Assembly (NCBI RefSeq): GCF_900141755.1
Contig: NZ_LT670844.1
Span: 248,001 to 312,000 of the forward strand
Direction: 5' to 3'
Length of the DNA stretch: 64,000 nucleotides
DNA from: Bradyrhizobium lablabi
GTDB taxonomy: Bacteria; Pseudomonadota; Alphaproteobacteria; Rhizobiales; Xanthobacteraceae
The position numbers and the translations under genes were made by a program. Shown here in pieces: positions 9,087-17,578 of this stretch. Below the pieces are notes generated by a model, which was given only the letters and a program-made list of their open reading frames with translations, ran no database searches and was not told the DNA's origin. Position 1 is the stretch's first letter. Each line of letters opens with the position of its first letter.

Positions 9087-9134
9087 GAATCCCAAGCCTC
9101 CGAGCAGCCCTCTTATCGCAATAGGGCCACAGGG

Positions 9135-9150
9135 TTAACCGAAGCTTAAC
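9135..9150. promoter_or_regulatory. Candidate CtrA binding site upstream of the amidase gene
   Basis: The sequence TTAA-CCGAAGC-TTAAC matches the full alphaproteobacterial CtrA consensus TTAA-N7-TTAAC with no mismatch. It lies about 50 bp upstream of the amidase start (minus strand) and 635 bp before rne (plus strand). CtrA is the cell-cycle master regulator in this class and controls division and envelope genes. Control of the amidase is inferred from position. Confidence 0.5.
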
Positions 9151-9783
9151 GCAGATGTGGCGAATAAGGTCGAGTGTTGCCGGGCTGCGACGCTTCCCTT
9201 GCACGAAGGCCCCAATCCACGTATGTACGAGGGGCTGACGGCTAATACTCCCGGTTGTGTCGCGTTCAGCCTCCCGGTGCAGCGCCGGAACCTTCGAAAC
9301 CTCGGGGATTCCAGCGTCCTTCCGATCCCTCCGCAGCCAGCGCAGCGCGCGGCTGACAAGGAGCGGCGGTTTCGAGCCCGAGCGGCGTCCGGTCCCAGGT
9401 TACCATCTTGTTCCAGGGACGGTTAAAGACACGGCATAACCGATTATCCGGGACGCAAACGTCCCGATAGCGAAGATCAGGCAGGCGCTTTGGCGCTGGC
9501 CTAAGCCAGCAGCAAAAGACAAGGCGGCCTTTTGCCGCCCAGATGTTTTAGACGGGCCGACGCTTGATGCGCCAGACTGTGAAGCCGACCATGATCCACG
9601 GAAGAATCGCGCCAACGCGAAGCGAAAGCTCCGCGCGCCGTCTTGCGGGATCCCGTTCGGCAGGGCGCCCCGGGTTGCGTTTTGGCCTTCCCCTCACCCC
9701 CGAATCAGGTGGACCGTCGCGTCACCCGGCGGCGCGACACGCGCTTACCGTGATACGCGCCCGCCGCCGCCAAGAGTTCCAAA
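9151..9783 (+). promoter_or_regulatory. Long structured 5' region of the RNase E gene
   Basis: No convincing gene lies in the gap between the divergent amidase and rne genes. It holds three successive perfect hairpins within 90 nt: GGGACG-CAAA-CGTCCC at 9450-9465, GCTGGC-CTAA-GCCAGC at 9495-9510, and GGCGGC-CTTTT-GCCGCC at 9523-9539. RNase E mRNAs are known in other bacteria to carry long 5' untranslated regions through which the enzyme autoregulates. That role here is inference. Short open frames in this stretch lack recognisable protein features. Confidence 0.45.
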
Positions 9784-12700
9784 ATGCCCAACAAAATGTT
9801 GATAGATGCCACCCACCCGGAAGAGACCCGGGTCGTTGTGGTCCGCGGCAACCGCGTCGAAGAATTTGATTTCGAAACCGCCCAGCGCAAGCAACTGCGC
9901 GGCAACATCTACCTCGCTAAAGTCACGCGCGTAGAGCCGTCGCTGCAGGCGGCCTTCATCGAATATGGCGGCAACCGCCACGGTTTTCTGGCCTTCAGCG
10001 AAATCCATCCGGACTATTATCAAATTCCGGTCGCCGATCGCCAGGCGCTGATCGAGGCCGACGAACGCGCCCATCGCGAGGCCGAGGAAGAGAGCGAAAA
10101 CCGCTCCAACCGCCGCCGCCCACGCCACCGCAACTCGCGCCGCCGCGGCAATGGCGAGCGCATCCAGAGCGAGATCGTCGAGAGCGCAAGCCCCGACCCG
10201 TCGCAGGCTGCCGCGCCGCGTGACAGCCAGTTCGAAGACCACGACCACGCCGAAGGCGTGCTTGCCGAAGGCTTGCACGCCGGGGACGGCCACCCCCATG
10301 ACGGCGAACATCACCACGCCGATGCGGAGCATCATGGTCACGATCATGATCATGATGACCATGAGCATTCGCACGATCATGACCATGCCCATGGCGATCA
10401 CGACCACGACCATGACCATGATGAGCACGACCATTTTCATGCGAGCGAGACACCGGCGGAAGCTCATGGCGAGCAGCACGCTGCCGCGGCCATCGACGCT
10501 GCGCCGGCGATTACGGCGAGTCTTGAGGCCGACGACGAACACGCCGACCACGAACACGGCGATGACGAGCGCACACACGAAGAGCACGCGCACGAGAACC
10601 TAGCCCATGCCGACGACGCCCCGCATGCCGAACATGGCGGCAGCGAGCATCCGGAACATGCCGACGGCGAGCCCGTCGCCCCGGAGCATGCCGAACATGC
10701 CGCCGCAGCGGTCGGCGACGAGAGCCGTGACGATGACGATGACGGCGACGAGGCCGAGGAAGACGTCGTCGAATCCGTCGGCGGCGACGACGTGCTGGAA
10801 GAAGTGCCCGAGCGCGCCTTCCGCCCGCGCCGGCAATACAAGATCCAGGAAGTGATAAAACGCCGCCAGGTGATGCTGGTGCAGGTCGTGAAGGAAGAGC
10901 GTGGCAACAAAGGCGCTGCGCTCACGACCTATCTGTCGCTGGCCGGCCGCTATGCGGTGTTGATGCCCAACACCGCGCGCGGCGGCGGCATCAGCCGCAA
11001 GATCACCAGCGCCCAGGACCGTTCGCGGCTCAAGGAAGTGGTGCAGGACCTCGACGTGCCGGAAGGCATGGGCATCATCCTGCGCACCGCGGGCGCCTCC
11101 CGCACCAAGCCCGAAATCAAGCGCGACTTCGAATATCTGATCCGGATGTGGGAAACCGTCCGCGACATGACGCTTAAGTCGCAGGCGCCGACGCTGGTCT
11201 ATGAGGAAGGCTCGCTGATCAAGCGCTCGCTGCGCGACCTCTACAACAAGGAAATCGACGAGATTCAAGTCGCGGGCGAAGCCGGCTACCAGGAAGCGCG
11301 CGATTTCATGAAGATGCTGATGCCCTCGAACGTCCGCGCGGTGAAGCAGTATCGCGACGGCCAGCCGCTGTTCTCGCGGATGGGGGTCGAGAGCCAGCTC
11401 GATGCCATGTTCTCACCGACCGTGCAGCTACGCTCCGGCGGCTACATCGTGATCAACCAGACCGAGGCTTTGGTTTCGATCGACGTCAATTCCGGCCGCT
11501 CGACGCGCGAACATCACATCGAGGATACCGCGCTAAAGACCAACCTCGAGGCATCAGAGGAAGTCGCGCGGCAATTGCGATTGCGCGACCTCGCAGGCCT
11601 GATCGTCATCGACTTCATCGACATGGACGAGAAGCGCAACAACCGCGCGGTCGAACGCAAGCTCTCTGATTGCCTGCGGCAGGACCGCGCCCGTATCCAG
11701 GTCGGCCGCATCTCGCATTTTGGGCTACTCGAGATGTCGCGCCAGCGCATCCGCGCCAGCGTGCTCGAAAGTTCGACCGAGCCCTGCCCGCAATGCGGCG
11801 GCAGCGGCCACGTCCGTTCGGTGTCCTCGGTGGCGCTGCAATTGTTGCGCGGGCTGGAGGAGATATTGATGAAGGGCGCGACCCACAATCTCGTGGTGCG
11901 GACCCGGACCGATGTCGCGCTCTACGTCCTCAACCATAAGCGCGGCCATCTGCGCGACCTCGAAAACAGTTTTAAGGTGACGCTGTCGGTGATCGCCGAT
12001 CCGACGGTCAGCGGCCAGCAGTCGTTCATCATCGATCGCGGCGAGCAGGTGCATACGCTGGAGGCGGCGAAAGCGCTGCTGGCGGCGCAGGTCGCGGCCT
12101 TTCCGCCGTCATCGGAGGAAGCGTTCGACGAGGACGAGGCGCTCGACGTCGAAGTCGAATCGGAAGTTGAGACCGACGAGACCGAAGGGCTCGCCGACGA
12201 TGTCGTCGTCAGCGAAGGCAGTGAGGGTCAGGCCGAGGGCGAAGGTCCCCGGCGCAAGCGGCGGCGGCGGCGACGCGGCCGTCCCGGTGAGGCGCGCGAA
12301 GGCGGGCCGGTGCGTGACGAGAATGAGATGGCCCGCGTGCCGTTCGAAGCGGCCACGGTTCCCGGCGTCGTCGCGGAAGACGGTGAAGCCGACGACGATG
12401 AATCAGACGAGCAGCCCGGCCAGGTTCGCGCCGATCAGCCGCAGGGCGAGCGGCGGCCCCGCCGTCGCGGACGCCGTGGCGGACGCCGCCGGCGCGGCGG
12501 GCCGGAGGATGGTCTCCTCGGATCGATCCAGGACGAACTCAGCCCCCCGCCGGCTCCGGAAGCCGCCAGCGCTGTCGCCGATTTCGACGGATATACGCCA
12601 CCAGAGCCATCGCTGCCGATGGTGCAACCGGAATCCATCGCACCGCAGCCGGAGCAACCGCCGGCGGATCGCACTCAACCGGAGCCTGCACGGGCCTCCA

Positions 12701-12945
12701 CCGAAGCGGAGACCGCGCAAGAGGCCGAACGAGCCGCGGCGCGGCGCCGCTCAACCGTGCGCGAAAAGGTGAGCTTCCTGGCCGACGCCCAGCCTGCGGC
12801 ACCGCCACCCGTCAGCCACAGCCAACCCGAGCCCGCGCCGGCCCCCGCCCCTGAGCCGTCCCCGCAGCCTTCTGCCGAGACGGTAACCGACACCCAGCCC
12901 CGGCGCGCCGGATGGTGGTCGCGGCGCTTCGGCAACGGCGAATAG
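9784..12945 (+). CDS. rne: Ribonuclease E with large histidine/acidic-rich insertion in the S1 domain
   Basis: RNase E is the main single-strand endonuclease for mRNA decay and rRNA processing and scaffolds the degradosome. The 1053-residue protein starts MPNKMLIDAT. The S1 domain begins near residue 38 but is split after about residue 100 and resumes at QYKIQEVIKRRQVMLVQV (351). Residues 151-310 carry about 41 histidines in HD/HE repeats. The catalytic DNase I-like part has SIDVNSGRST and VIDFIDM. The zinc link is CPQCGGSGH. The C-terminal third is disordered with two Arg blocks (near 820 and 890). It ends in GWWSRRFGNGE, the alphaproteobacterial GWW motif known in Caulobacter to bind PNPase. 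Confidence 0.95.
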   Translation: MPNKMLIDATHPEETRVVVVRGNRVEEFDFETAQRKQLRGNIYLAKVTRVEPSLQAAFIEYGGNRHGFLAFSEIHPDYYQIPVADRQALIEADERAHREAEEESENRSNRRRPRHRNSRRRGNGERIQSEIVESASPDPSQAAAPRDSQFEDHDHAEGVLAEGLHAGDGHPHDGEHHHADAEHHGHDHDHDDHEHSHDHDHAHGDHDHDHDHDEHDHFHASETPAEAHGEQHAAAAIDAAPAITASLEADDEHADHEHGDDERTHEEHAHENLAHADDAPHAEHGGSEHPEHADGEPVAPEHAEHAAAAVGDESRDDDDDGDEAEEDVVESVGGDDVLEEVPERAFRPRRQYKIQEVIKRRQVMLVQVVKEERGNKGAALTTYLSLAGRYAVLMPNTARGGGISRKITSAQDRSRLKEVVQDLDVPEGMGIILRTAGASRTKPEIKRDFEYLIRMWETVRDMTLKSQAPTLVYEEGSLIKRSLRDLYNKEIDEIQVAGEAGYQEARDFMKMLMPSNVRAVKQYRDGQPLFSRMGVESQLDAMFSPTVQLRSGGYIVINQTEALVSIDVNSGRSTREHHIEDTALKTNLEASEEVARQLRLRDLAGLIVIDFIDMDEKRNNRAVERKLSDCLRQDRARIQVGRISHFGLLEMSRQRIRASVLESSTEPCPQCGGSGHVRSVSSVALQLLRGLEEILMKGATHNLVVRTRTDVALYVLNHKRGHLRDLENSFKVTLSVIADPTVSGQQSFIIDRGEQVHTLEAAKALLAAQVAAFPPSSEEAFDEDEALDVEVESEVETDETEGLADDVVVSEGSEGQAEGEGPRRKRRRRRRGRPGEAREGGPVRDENEMARVPFEAATVPGVVAEDGEADDDESDEQPGQVRADQPQGERRPRRRGRRGGRRRRGGPEDGLLGSIQDELSPPPAPEAASAVADFDGYTPPEPSLPMVQPESIAPQPEQPPADRTQPEPARASTEAETAQEAERAAARRRSTVREKVSFLADAQPAAPPPVSHSQPEPAPAPAPEPSPQPSAETVTDTQPRRAGWWSRRFGNGE

Positions 12946-12971
12946 ACAATCTGATTTGTGAATCGAAAAAA

Positions 12972-12997
12972 CCGCCCGGCAAAACCGGGCGGTTTTT
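12972..12997. terminator. Bidirectional terminator between rne and the convergent hydrolase gene
   Basis: A perfect 8-bp stem CCGCCCGG/CCGGGCGG with loop CAAAA is flanked by A6 on the left and T5 on the right. It can therefore end transcription from either direction. It sits 26 bp after the rne stop. Confidence 0.9.
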
Positions 12998-13021
12998 GTT
13001 TCGGCGGGCGACGGAGAGCGT

Positions 13022-14062
13022 TCAGCGCGCCGCGACGCAGGGCCCCACCTGCATGCTCAGTGGAAAAAGGCTGTTAGTGCTGTGGTCCGCGAGGGTTGGA
13101 CGTTCAGGCGCCCGGCCCCCCGAAGTGAGCTTGCCCAGCGAGTTGAGGGTACCCAGCGCGTCGAGCCAGCCGAGAGATTGTTGATAGCGGTTTTTGGGAA
13201 ACTCTTCTTCGATCACGCAGCCCAGCGTGAAGACCGAAATTCCCTCGGCGTGAGATGTTGCCAGAGAGCGCAACGCGTTCTCGATGGCAAGCGCTCCCTT
13301 GCTGTGACCGACCAGGCGGGTGATCGTCGGAACGGCCTTAAGGATGGCGTGCACATCGTCTGATGCCGCGCTTCCATATCGATAGACCGGCGCACCGGTC
13401 GCCGCCGGATCGCGCCCCGGCGTGCTGAGCGCCAGTTCCTTGCCCATCATCGCGAGCGTCGGAGCGAAACTGGCGAGCCAATTTTGGGTCGCGCTTTGCA
13501 GCGCGTCATATATCTCGAAACCGAACCACCCGCCGAGCGCTTGCGGAACGACATCCGCTAGCCCGTAACCCGGCACCACGGCCGCCACCGGCTCCCCGAT
13601 CGCCTTCGAGACGTCCCAGGCAAAAGCCACGGCACCATAGGCCGAGCTGCCGACGCCGGTGACGGCGAGGGTGTGGAGCGTGTCTCTGCCGGCGTTGTTG
13701 GCGTGATTAATGAACGGCTCCATGTCCAGGAACCAGTCACTGATCAAGCCGCGAAGTTTTGCATCGACGATGACGATGGAGCCGCTCGGATGGGTCGCGG
13801 CGGAGAGATCGATCGTCTTGGGCGGACGAGGCGACGTGCCATCATCGCACGACGCGCCGGTGTTGATGTCGATACCCTGCGCCAGCAAGGTCGTCGCCAG
13901 GGCGCCGACATCGTAGAACAAGGCATCGAGCGCGGTGTTGGTAAGACGGCAGAGCTGCAGCATCGGCTCAACAAAGGGCTTCTGCAAGTCATAGAGCTTA
14001 AGATTGCCATAGGCTGCGAGCGACGAAGCCGCGGCGGATTGCGGGGGTGCGGCGTCCGACAT
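13022..14062 (-). CDS. Lipase-like alpha/beta-hydrolase, unknown substrate
   Basis: The 346-residue protein has no signal peptide. Its best mark is a nucleophile elbow, TRLVGHSKGALAIENAL near residue 245, matching GxSxG (G-H-S-K-G) of alpha/beta-hydrolase lipases. An upstream segment, AVTGVGSSAYGAVAFAWDV, and a following Gly-rich VVPGYGLADVVPQALGGWFG fit a hydrolase core. I cannot place the catalytic Asp and His with certainty. It is convergent with rne and lies 81 bp upstream of dctA's 3' end, not obviously in an operon. A class 3 lipase or PE-PPE-type esterase are alternatives. Confidence 0.6.
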   Translation of the reverse strand: MSDAAPPQSAAASSLAAYGNLKLYDLQKPFVEPMLQLCRLTNTALDALFYDVGALATTLLAQGIDINTGASCDDGTSPRPPKTIDLSAATHPSGSIVIVDAKLRGLISDWFLDMEPFINHANNAGRDTLHTLAVTGVGSSAYGAVAFAWDVSKAIGEPVAAVVPGYGLADVVPQALGGWFGFEIYDALQSATQNWLASFAPTLAMMGKELALSTPGRDPAATGAPVYRYGSAASDDVHAILKAVPTITRLVGHSKGALAIENALRSLATSHAEGISVFTLGCVIEEEFPKNRYQQSLGWLDALGTLNSLGKLTSGGRAPERPTLADHSTNSLFPLSMQVGPCVAAR

Positions 14063-14143
14063 GAGGGTCCTTTCCTGCCCGGCAATGCAACCTACCCTAT
14101 TTTCGGCCGCATGGCGCTCCCCGAAATGGACACCCTCGCTTTA

Positions 14144-15469
14144 CTAACCCGTCGTGACCGCCGTCTCCACATCAGCCGGATCGATCGTCCGATCGAGATT
14201 GGCGTGCAGCCTTTCCTGGTCGAGCTCACCCTCCCACCACGACACGAACACGGTCGCGATGCCGTTGCCGGTGATGTTGGTGAGGGCGCGGACCTCGCTC
14301 ATGAATTTGTCCACCGAGAACACGATCGCCATGCCCGGCACCAGCGCCGGATTGACCACCGACAGCGTCGCCGCAAGCGTGATGAAGCCGGCGCCGGTGA
14401 CGCCACTGGCGCCCTTCGAGGTCAGCATCGCGACCACCAGGATGGTGATCTGCTGGCTGAACGACAGGTCGACGCCGAGCGCCTCCGCGATGAACAGCGT
14501 CGCCAGCGTCATATAGATGTTGGTACCGTCGAGATTGAACGAGTAGCCGGTCGGCACCACGAGCCCAACCACCGGTTTGGAGCAGCCGAGCCGTTCGAGC
14601 TTCGCCATCAATTGCGGCAGCGCGCTCTCGGACGAGCTGGTGCCGAGCACGATCAAAAGCTCTTCCTTGATATAGACGATGAACTTGAAGATGTTGAAGC
14701 CGACCACGCGTGCGATCAGGCCGAGCACGACGACCACGAACAGCGCCGCGGTCGCATAGAACAGCACGATCAGCCCGAACAAATTGAGCAGCGCGGCGGT
14801 TCCGAATTTTCCGACGGTGTAGGCCATCGCGCCGAAGGCGCCGAGGGGAGCGGCCTTCATGACGATGGCAATCACGCCGAAGATCGCATGCGAGGTGTCG
14901 TCGATGATGTCGCGCAGCCGGTGGCCGCGTTCGCCGAGCGCCATCAGCGCAAAGCCGAACAGGATGGCAAACAGCAGCACCTGGAGGATGTCGCCGCGCG
15001 CCAGCGCGCCGACCACGCTGTCCGGGATGATGTTGAGGACGAAATCGACCGATTTTTGCTCTGCCGCCTGTTCGGCATAATGCTGTACCGCCGCGGCATC
15101 GGGCTTCGCGGCGAGCCCGTGACCGACGTGAAACAGATTGCCCATCACAAGGCCAATGATCAGCGCAAACGATGACACGACCTCGAAATAGACCAGCGCC
15201 TTGACACCAACGCGGCCGACTTTTCGGGCATCGTCAATGTGGGAGATGCCCGACACGACAGTGCAAAAGATGATCGGCGCGATCACCATCTTGATCAATT
15301 TGATAAAGCCGTCGCCGAGCGCCTTGATCCAGTCATTGGTCGCGAGATTGGGCCACAGCGCGCCGATCAGGACGCCGAGCAGGATCGCGATCAGCACCTG
15401 AAGATAAAGTATCTTGTACCAGGGCTTTGCCGCACGGACTGGTGCCCCGGTTGCGATCGTTGCCGCCAT
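14144..15469 (-). CDS. dctA: C4-dicarboxylate:cation symporter DctA
   Basis: An SLC1-type inner-membrane symporter that imports succinate, fumarate and malate with H+/Na+; in rhizobia it feeds nodule bacteroids. The 441-residue protein has about eight membrane helices plus two re-entrant loops. The first loop is [18 protein letters not shown]; helix 7 has the substrate/cation motif [17 protein letters not shown]; a third motif is [19 protein letters not shown]. The frame extends to a GTG at 15478, but the ATG at 15469 sits at the right distance from AGGGAG. No dctBD or sigma-54 site was seen nearby. GltP-type amino-acid symporters are the alternative, but the motif set fits DctA. Confidence 0.88.
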   Translation of the reverse strand: MAATIATGAPVRAAKPWYKILYLQVLIAILLGVLIGALWPNLATNDWIKALGDGFIKLIKMVIAPIIFCTVVSGISHIDDARKVGRVGVKALVYFEVVSSFALIIGLVMGNLFHVGHGLAAKPDAAAVQHYAEQAAEQKSVDFVLNIIPDSVVGALARGDILQVLLFAILFGFALMALGERGHRLRDIIDDTSHAIFGVIAIVMKAAPLGAFGAMAYTVGKFGTAALLNLFGLIVLFYATAALFVVVVLGLIARVVGFNIFKFIVYIKEELLIVLGTSSSESALPQLMAKLERLGCSKPVVGLVVPTGYSFNLDGTNIYMTLATLFIAEALGVDLSFSQQITILVVAMLTSKGASGVTGAGFITLAATLSVVNPALVPGMAIVFSVDKFMSEVRALTNITGNGIATVFVSWWEGELDQERLHANLDRTIDPADVETAVTTG

Positions 15470-15602
15470 GACGCTCACTCTCCCTTAACTAAATTCGCGA
15501 ACCCGTCTTTGGCCTTTTTTGCGCCGACGACAGTTCCGCCGCCACAGCTGAGATCAATTGGCGCGGCGGAGTCAATGACGTTGCGCAAGGCCGCCGCTGA
15601 TT

Positions 15603-16220
15603 TTACCTGCGGTGATCGAAGGCGTGCCTGAGCGCCGGCACCAGCGCCGCGCCGAGGGCGTTCTTGATCACCGTCGCGCCGAGGAAGGGCGCGATCCCGA
15701 CCAGCCATGCCTTCGCAAAGCTGAGCTTCATGCCGAGCGCAAGCCACGCCAGTCCGCAGCCGAGAATGATGACGTGCCCGATCCCCATCGCCACAAACAG
15801 CAGCAGCACCGAGCGATCCCAACCGCGCTCGCTCAAATATCCGGTGACGAAGGCCGCGGCGACGAAACCGACCAGGTAGCCCGCTGTCGGGCCGACCAGC
15901 GGCGCGAGACCGCCAACGGGCCCCGCAAACACCGGCAATCCGCTTGCCCCTTCCGCCAGATAGGCCATCACGGTCAGACTTCCGAGCCACCTTCCATAGG
16001 CGGCGCCGATCACCAGGACGACCAGCGTCTGCAGCGTCATCGGCACGTAGGGCAGCGGCAGATTGATCTTGGCCGAAAGCGTCAACAACGCCGTTCCCAG
16101 CGCGATCAGCAGCATCGAGCGCACAAGGCCCGAAATTCCATCGGCGCGACCGGGCCACAGCATCGCGGCAAGCGGAAAATGCGGAGTGTCGACGGGTTGC
16201 GGTATTGACGTGGTGAACAA
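15603..16220 (-). CDS. bioY: Biotin transporter BioY (ECF S-component)
   Basis: The 205-residue integral membrane protein has about six helices and the BioY family signatures: KINLPLPYVPMTLQTLVVL, the biotin-binding loop region, GLPVFAGPVGGLAPLVGPT, and GYLVGFVAAAFVTGYLSERG. It binds biotin and imports it, alone or with the ECF energy-coupling module. The start is TTG at 16220, preceded by AGGAG at good spacing. No bioMN genes follow, so it is a solitary BioY, as is common in alphaproteobacteria. A BioR operator was looked for and not seen. The need for biotin links it loosely to the biotin-dependent accB/accC further along. Confidence 0.92.
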   Translation of the reverse strand: MFTTSIPQPVDTPHFPLAAMLWPGRADGISGLVRSMLLIALGTALLTLSAKINLPLPYVPMTLQTLVVLVIGAAYGRWLGSLTVMAYLAEGASGLPVFAGPVGGLAPLVGPTAGYLVGFVAAAFVTGYLSERGWDRSVLLLFVAMGIGHVIILGCGLAWLALGMKLSFAKAWLVGIAPFLGATVIKNALGAALVPALRHAFDHRR

Positions 16221-16289
16221 GGATGTCTCCTGCTTGAGATGGATATTTGGGAGTGTCTTTTTCCAGAGGGATCGAGCTGGTCGCGTTCG

Positions 16290-17477
16290 CTATCCGAGCC
16301 ACCGCGCGAGGCGCGCGACGGCTTCGCGCATATCGTCGGCCGAGCGCGCATAGGAAAAGCGGATGAACTGATGGCCGTGGATCGGATCGAAATCGATCCC
16401 GGGGGTTGCCGCGACATGCGCCTCGTCCAGCATCTTTTTCGCGAATTCGAAACTGTCCGACGTGAACGCCGAGACGTCGGCATAAAGATAAAACGCGCCG
16501 TCGGCAGGCAGGAATTTGGTGAGACCGGAGCGCGGCAGGCCTTCGATCAGGATGCGGCGGTTCTCCTGGTAACCGTGTTTTACCGCTTCCATCTCGCTGC
16601 GGCCCTCAAACGCCGCTTCGGCTGCGATTTGCGACAGCGTGGGCACTGATATCGCGAGATTCTGCTGCAGCCGCTCGATCGGCCGCACCAATGGTTCCGG
16701 CACCACCATCCAGCCGACCCGCCAGCCGGTCATGCAGAAATATTTCGAGAACGAATTGATGATCAGCGCGTTCGCAGAAAGCTCCGCCGCCGTCACAGCC
16801 GGGAATGCATAGTCGAGGCCATGATAGATTTCGTCGGAAATGAAACGGATGCCCGCGCCTTCGGCCGCCGCGATCAGGCTCGTGAGCGCCTCCTTCGACA
16901 TCATGGTGCCGGTCGGATTGGCCGGACTACCGACCAGCACGCCCTTTAAGGGTGTCTTGCGATGGACGGCCAGCAAGGCCTCGCCGGTCAGCGCATGGCG
17001 GTTCTCGCTCGAGGTCTCGATCAGCACCGGCTCGCAGCCGAGCGCGGTCAGGATATGACGATAGGGCGGATAGCCGGGCACGGTGACCGCAACCCGGTCG
17101 CCCGGCTCGAACAGCGCGAGAAACCCCAGGATGAACGCGCCCGACGAGCCCGTGGTGACCACGATCCTGTCCGTATCCACGCCAAAGCCATAGGCGTCGC
17201 GGTAGTGCCTTGCGATCCGCTCGCGCAGCGAGGGAACGCCGAGCGCCGAGGTGTAATCGATCCGCCCCACATCGAGCGCCGCGTGGGCGGCCGAAATCGC
17301 CGTCTTCGGCGCCGGAGCCCAGGGTTGCCCGACTTCCATGTGAATGACATGGCCGCCAGCCGCCTCGATGCGCGCCGCCGCCGCCATGACGTCCATCACC
17401 ATGAACGGCGGAACATCGCTTCGCCCCGATGCCGTCAGCAGGCGCTTTGCACGTTCTCTCAGTGTCGCTTCGAGCAT
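16290..17477 (-). CDS. Pyridoxal-phosphate aminotransferase, class I/II fold
   Basis: The 395-residue protein has the type I fold order: Gly-rich start MEVGQPWAPAPK, cofactor loop TTGSSGAFILGF near 110, VGSPANPTGTMM near 180, the Asp/Tyr pair FISDEIYHGLDY near 215, and the Schiff-base lysine in INSFSKYFCMTGWRVGW near 245, where Arg binds the cofactor phosphate. A C-terminal Arg region (HQFIRFSYARS) binds the substrate carboxylate. It moves an amino group between an amino acid and a 2-oxoacid in the cytoplasm. The substrate is not determinable; aspartate or aromatic aminotransferases of subgroup I-gamma are likely relatives. Divergent from the protease gene at 17579. Confidence 0.9.
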   Translation of the reverse strand: MLEATLRERAKRLLTASGRSDVPPFMVMDVMAAAARIEAAGGHVIHMEVGQPWAPAPKTAISAAHAALDVGRIDYTSALGVPSLRERIARHYRDAYGFGVDTDRIVVTTGSSGAFILGFLALFEPGDRVAVTVPGYPPYRHILTALGCEPVLIETSSENRHALTGEALLAVHRKTPLKGVLVGSPANPTGTMMSKEALTSLIAAAEGAGIRFISDEIYHGLDYAFPAVTAAELSANALIINSFSKYFCMTGWRVGWMVVPEPLVRPIERLQQNLAISVPTLSQIAAEAAFEGRSEMEAVKHGYQENRRILIEGLPRSGLTKFLPADGAFYLYADVSAFTSDSFEFAKKMLDEAHVAATPGIDFDPIHGHQFIRFSYARSADDMREAVARLARWLG

Positions 17478-17578
17478 CGATATCTGCTATTTGACCCAGC
17501 GCCCCAGACAAGCCGCATTCCACGGTTTGTTAGGGCATATCCCGTATCCGGCCCGCCGCCAATCCTTTATAAATCGAC

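Noticed and set aside
9745..10593. 282-residue hydrophobic minus-strand frame opposite RNase E
   Set aside because: The Val/Met-rich strings are the reverse complement of the His/Asp repeats and do not form realistic helices.
13673..15175. 500-residue plus-strand frame across the hydrolase and dctA genes
   Set aside because: Antisense shadow rich in Arg, Asp, His and Gln; dctA and the hydrolase on the minus strand have clear family motifs.
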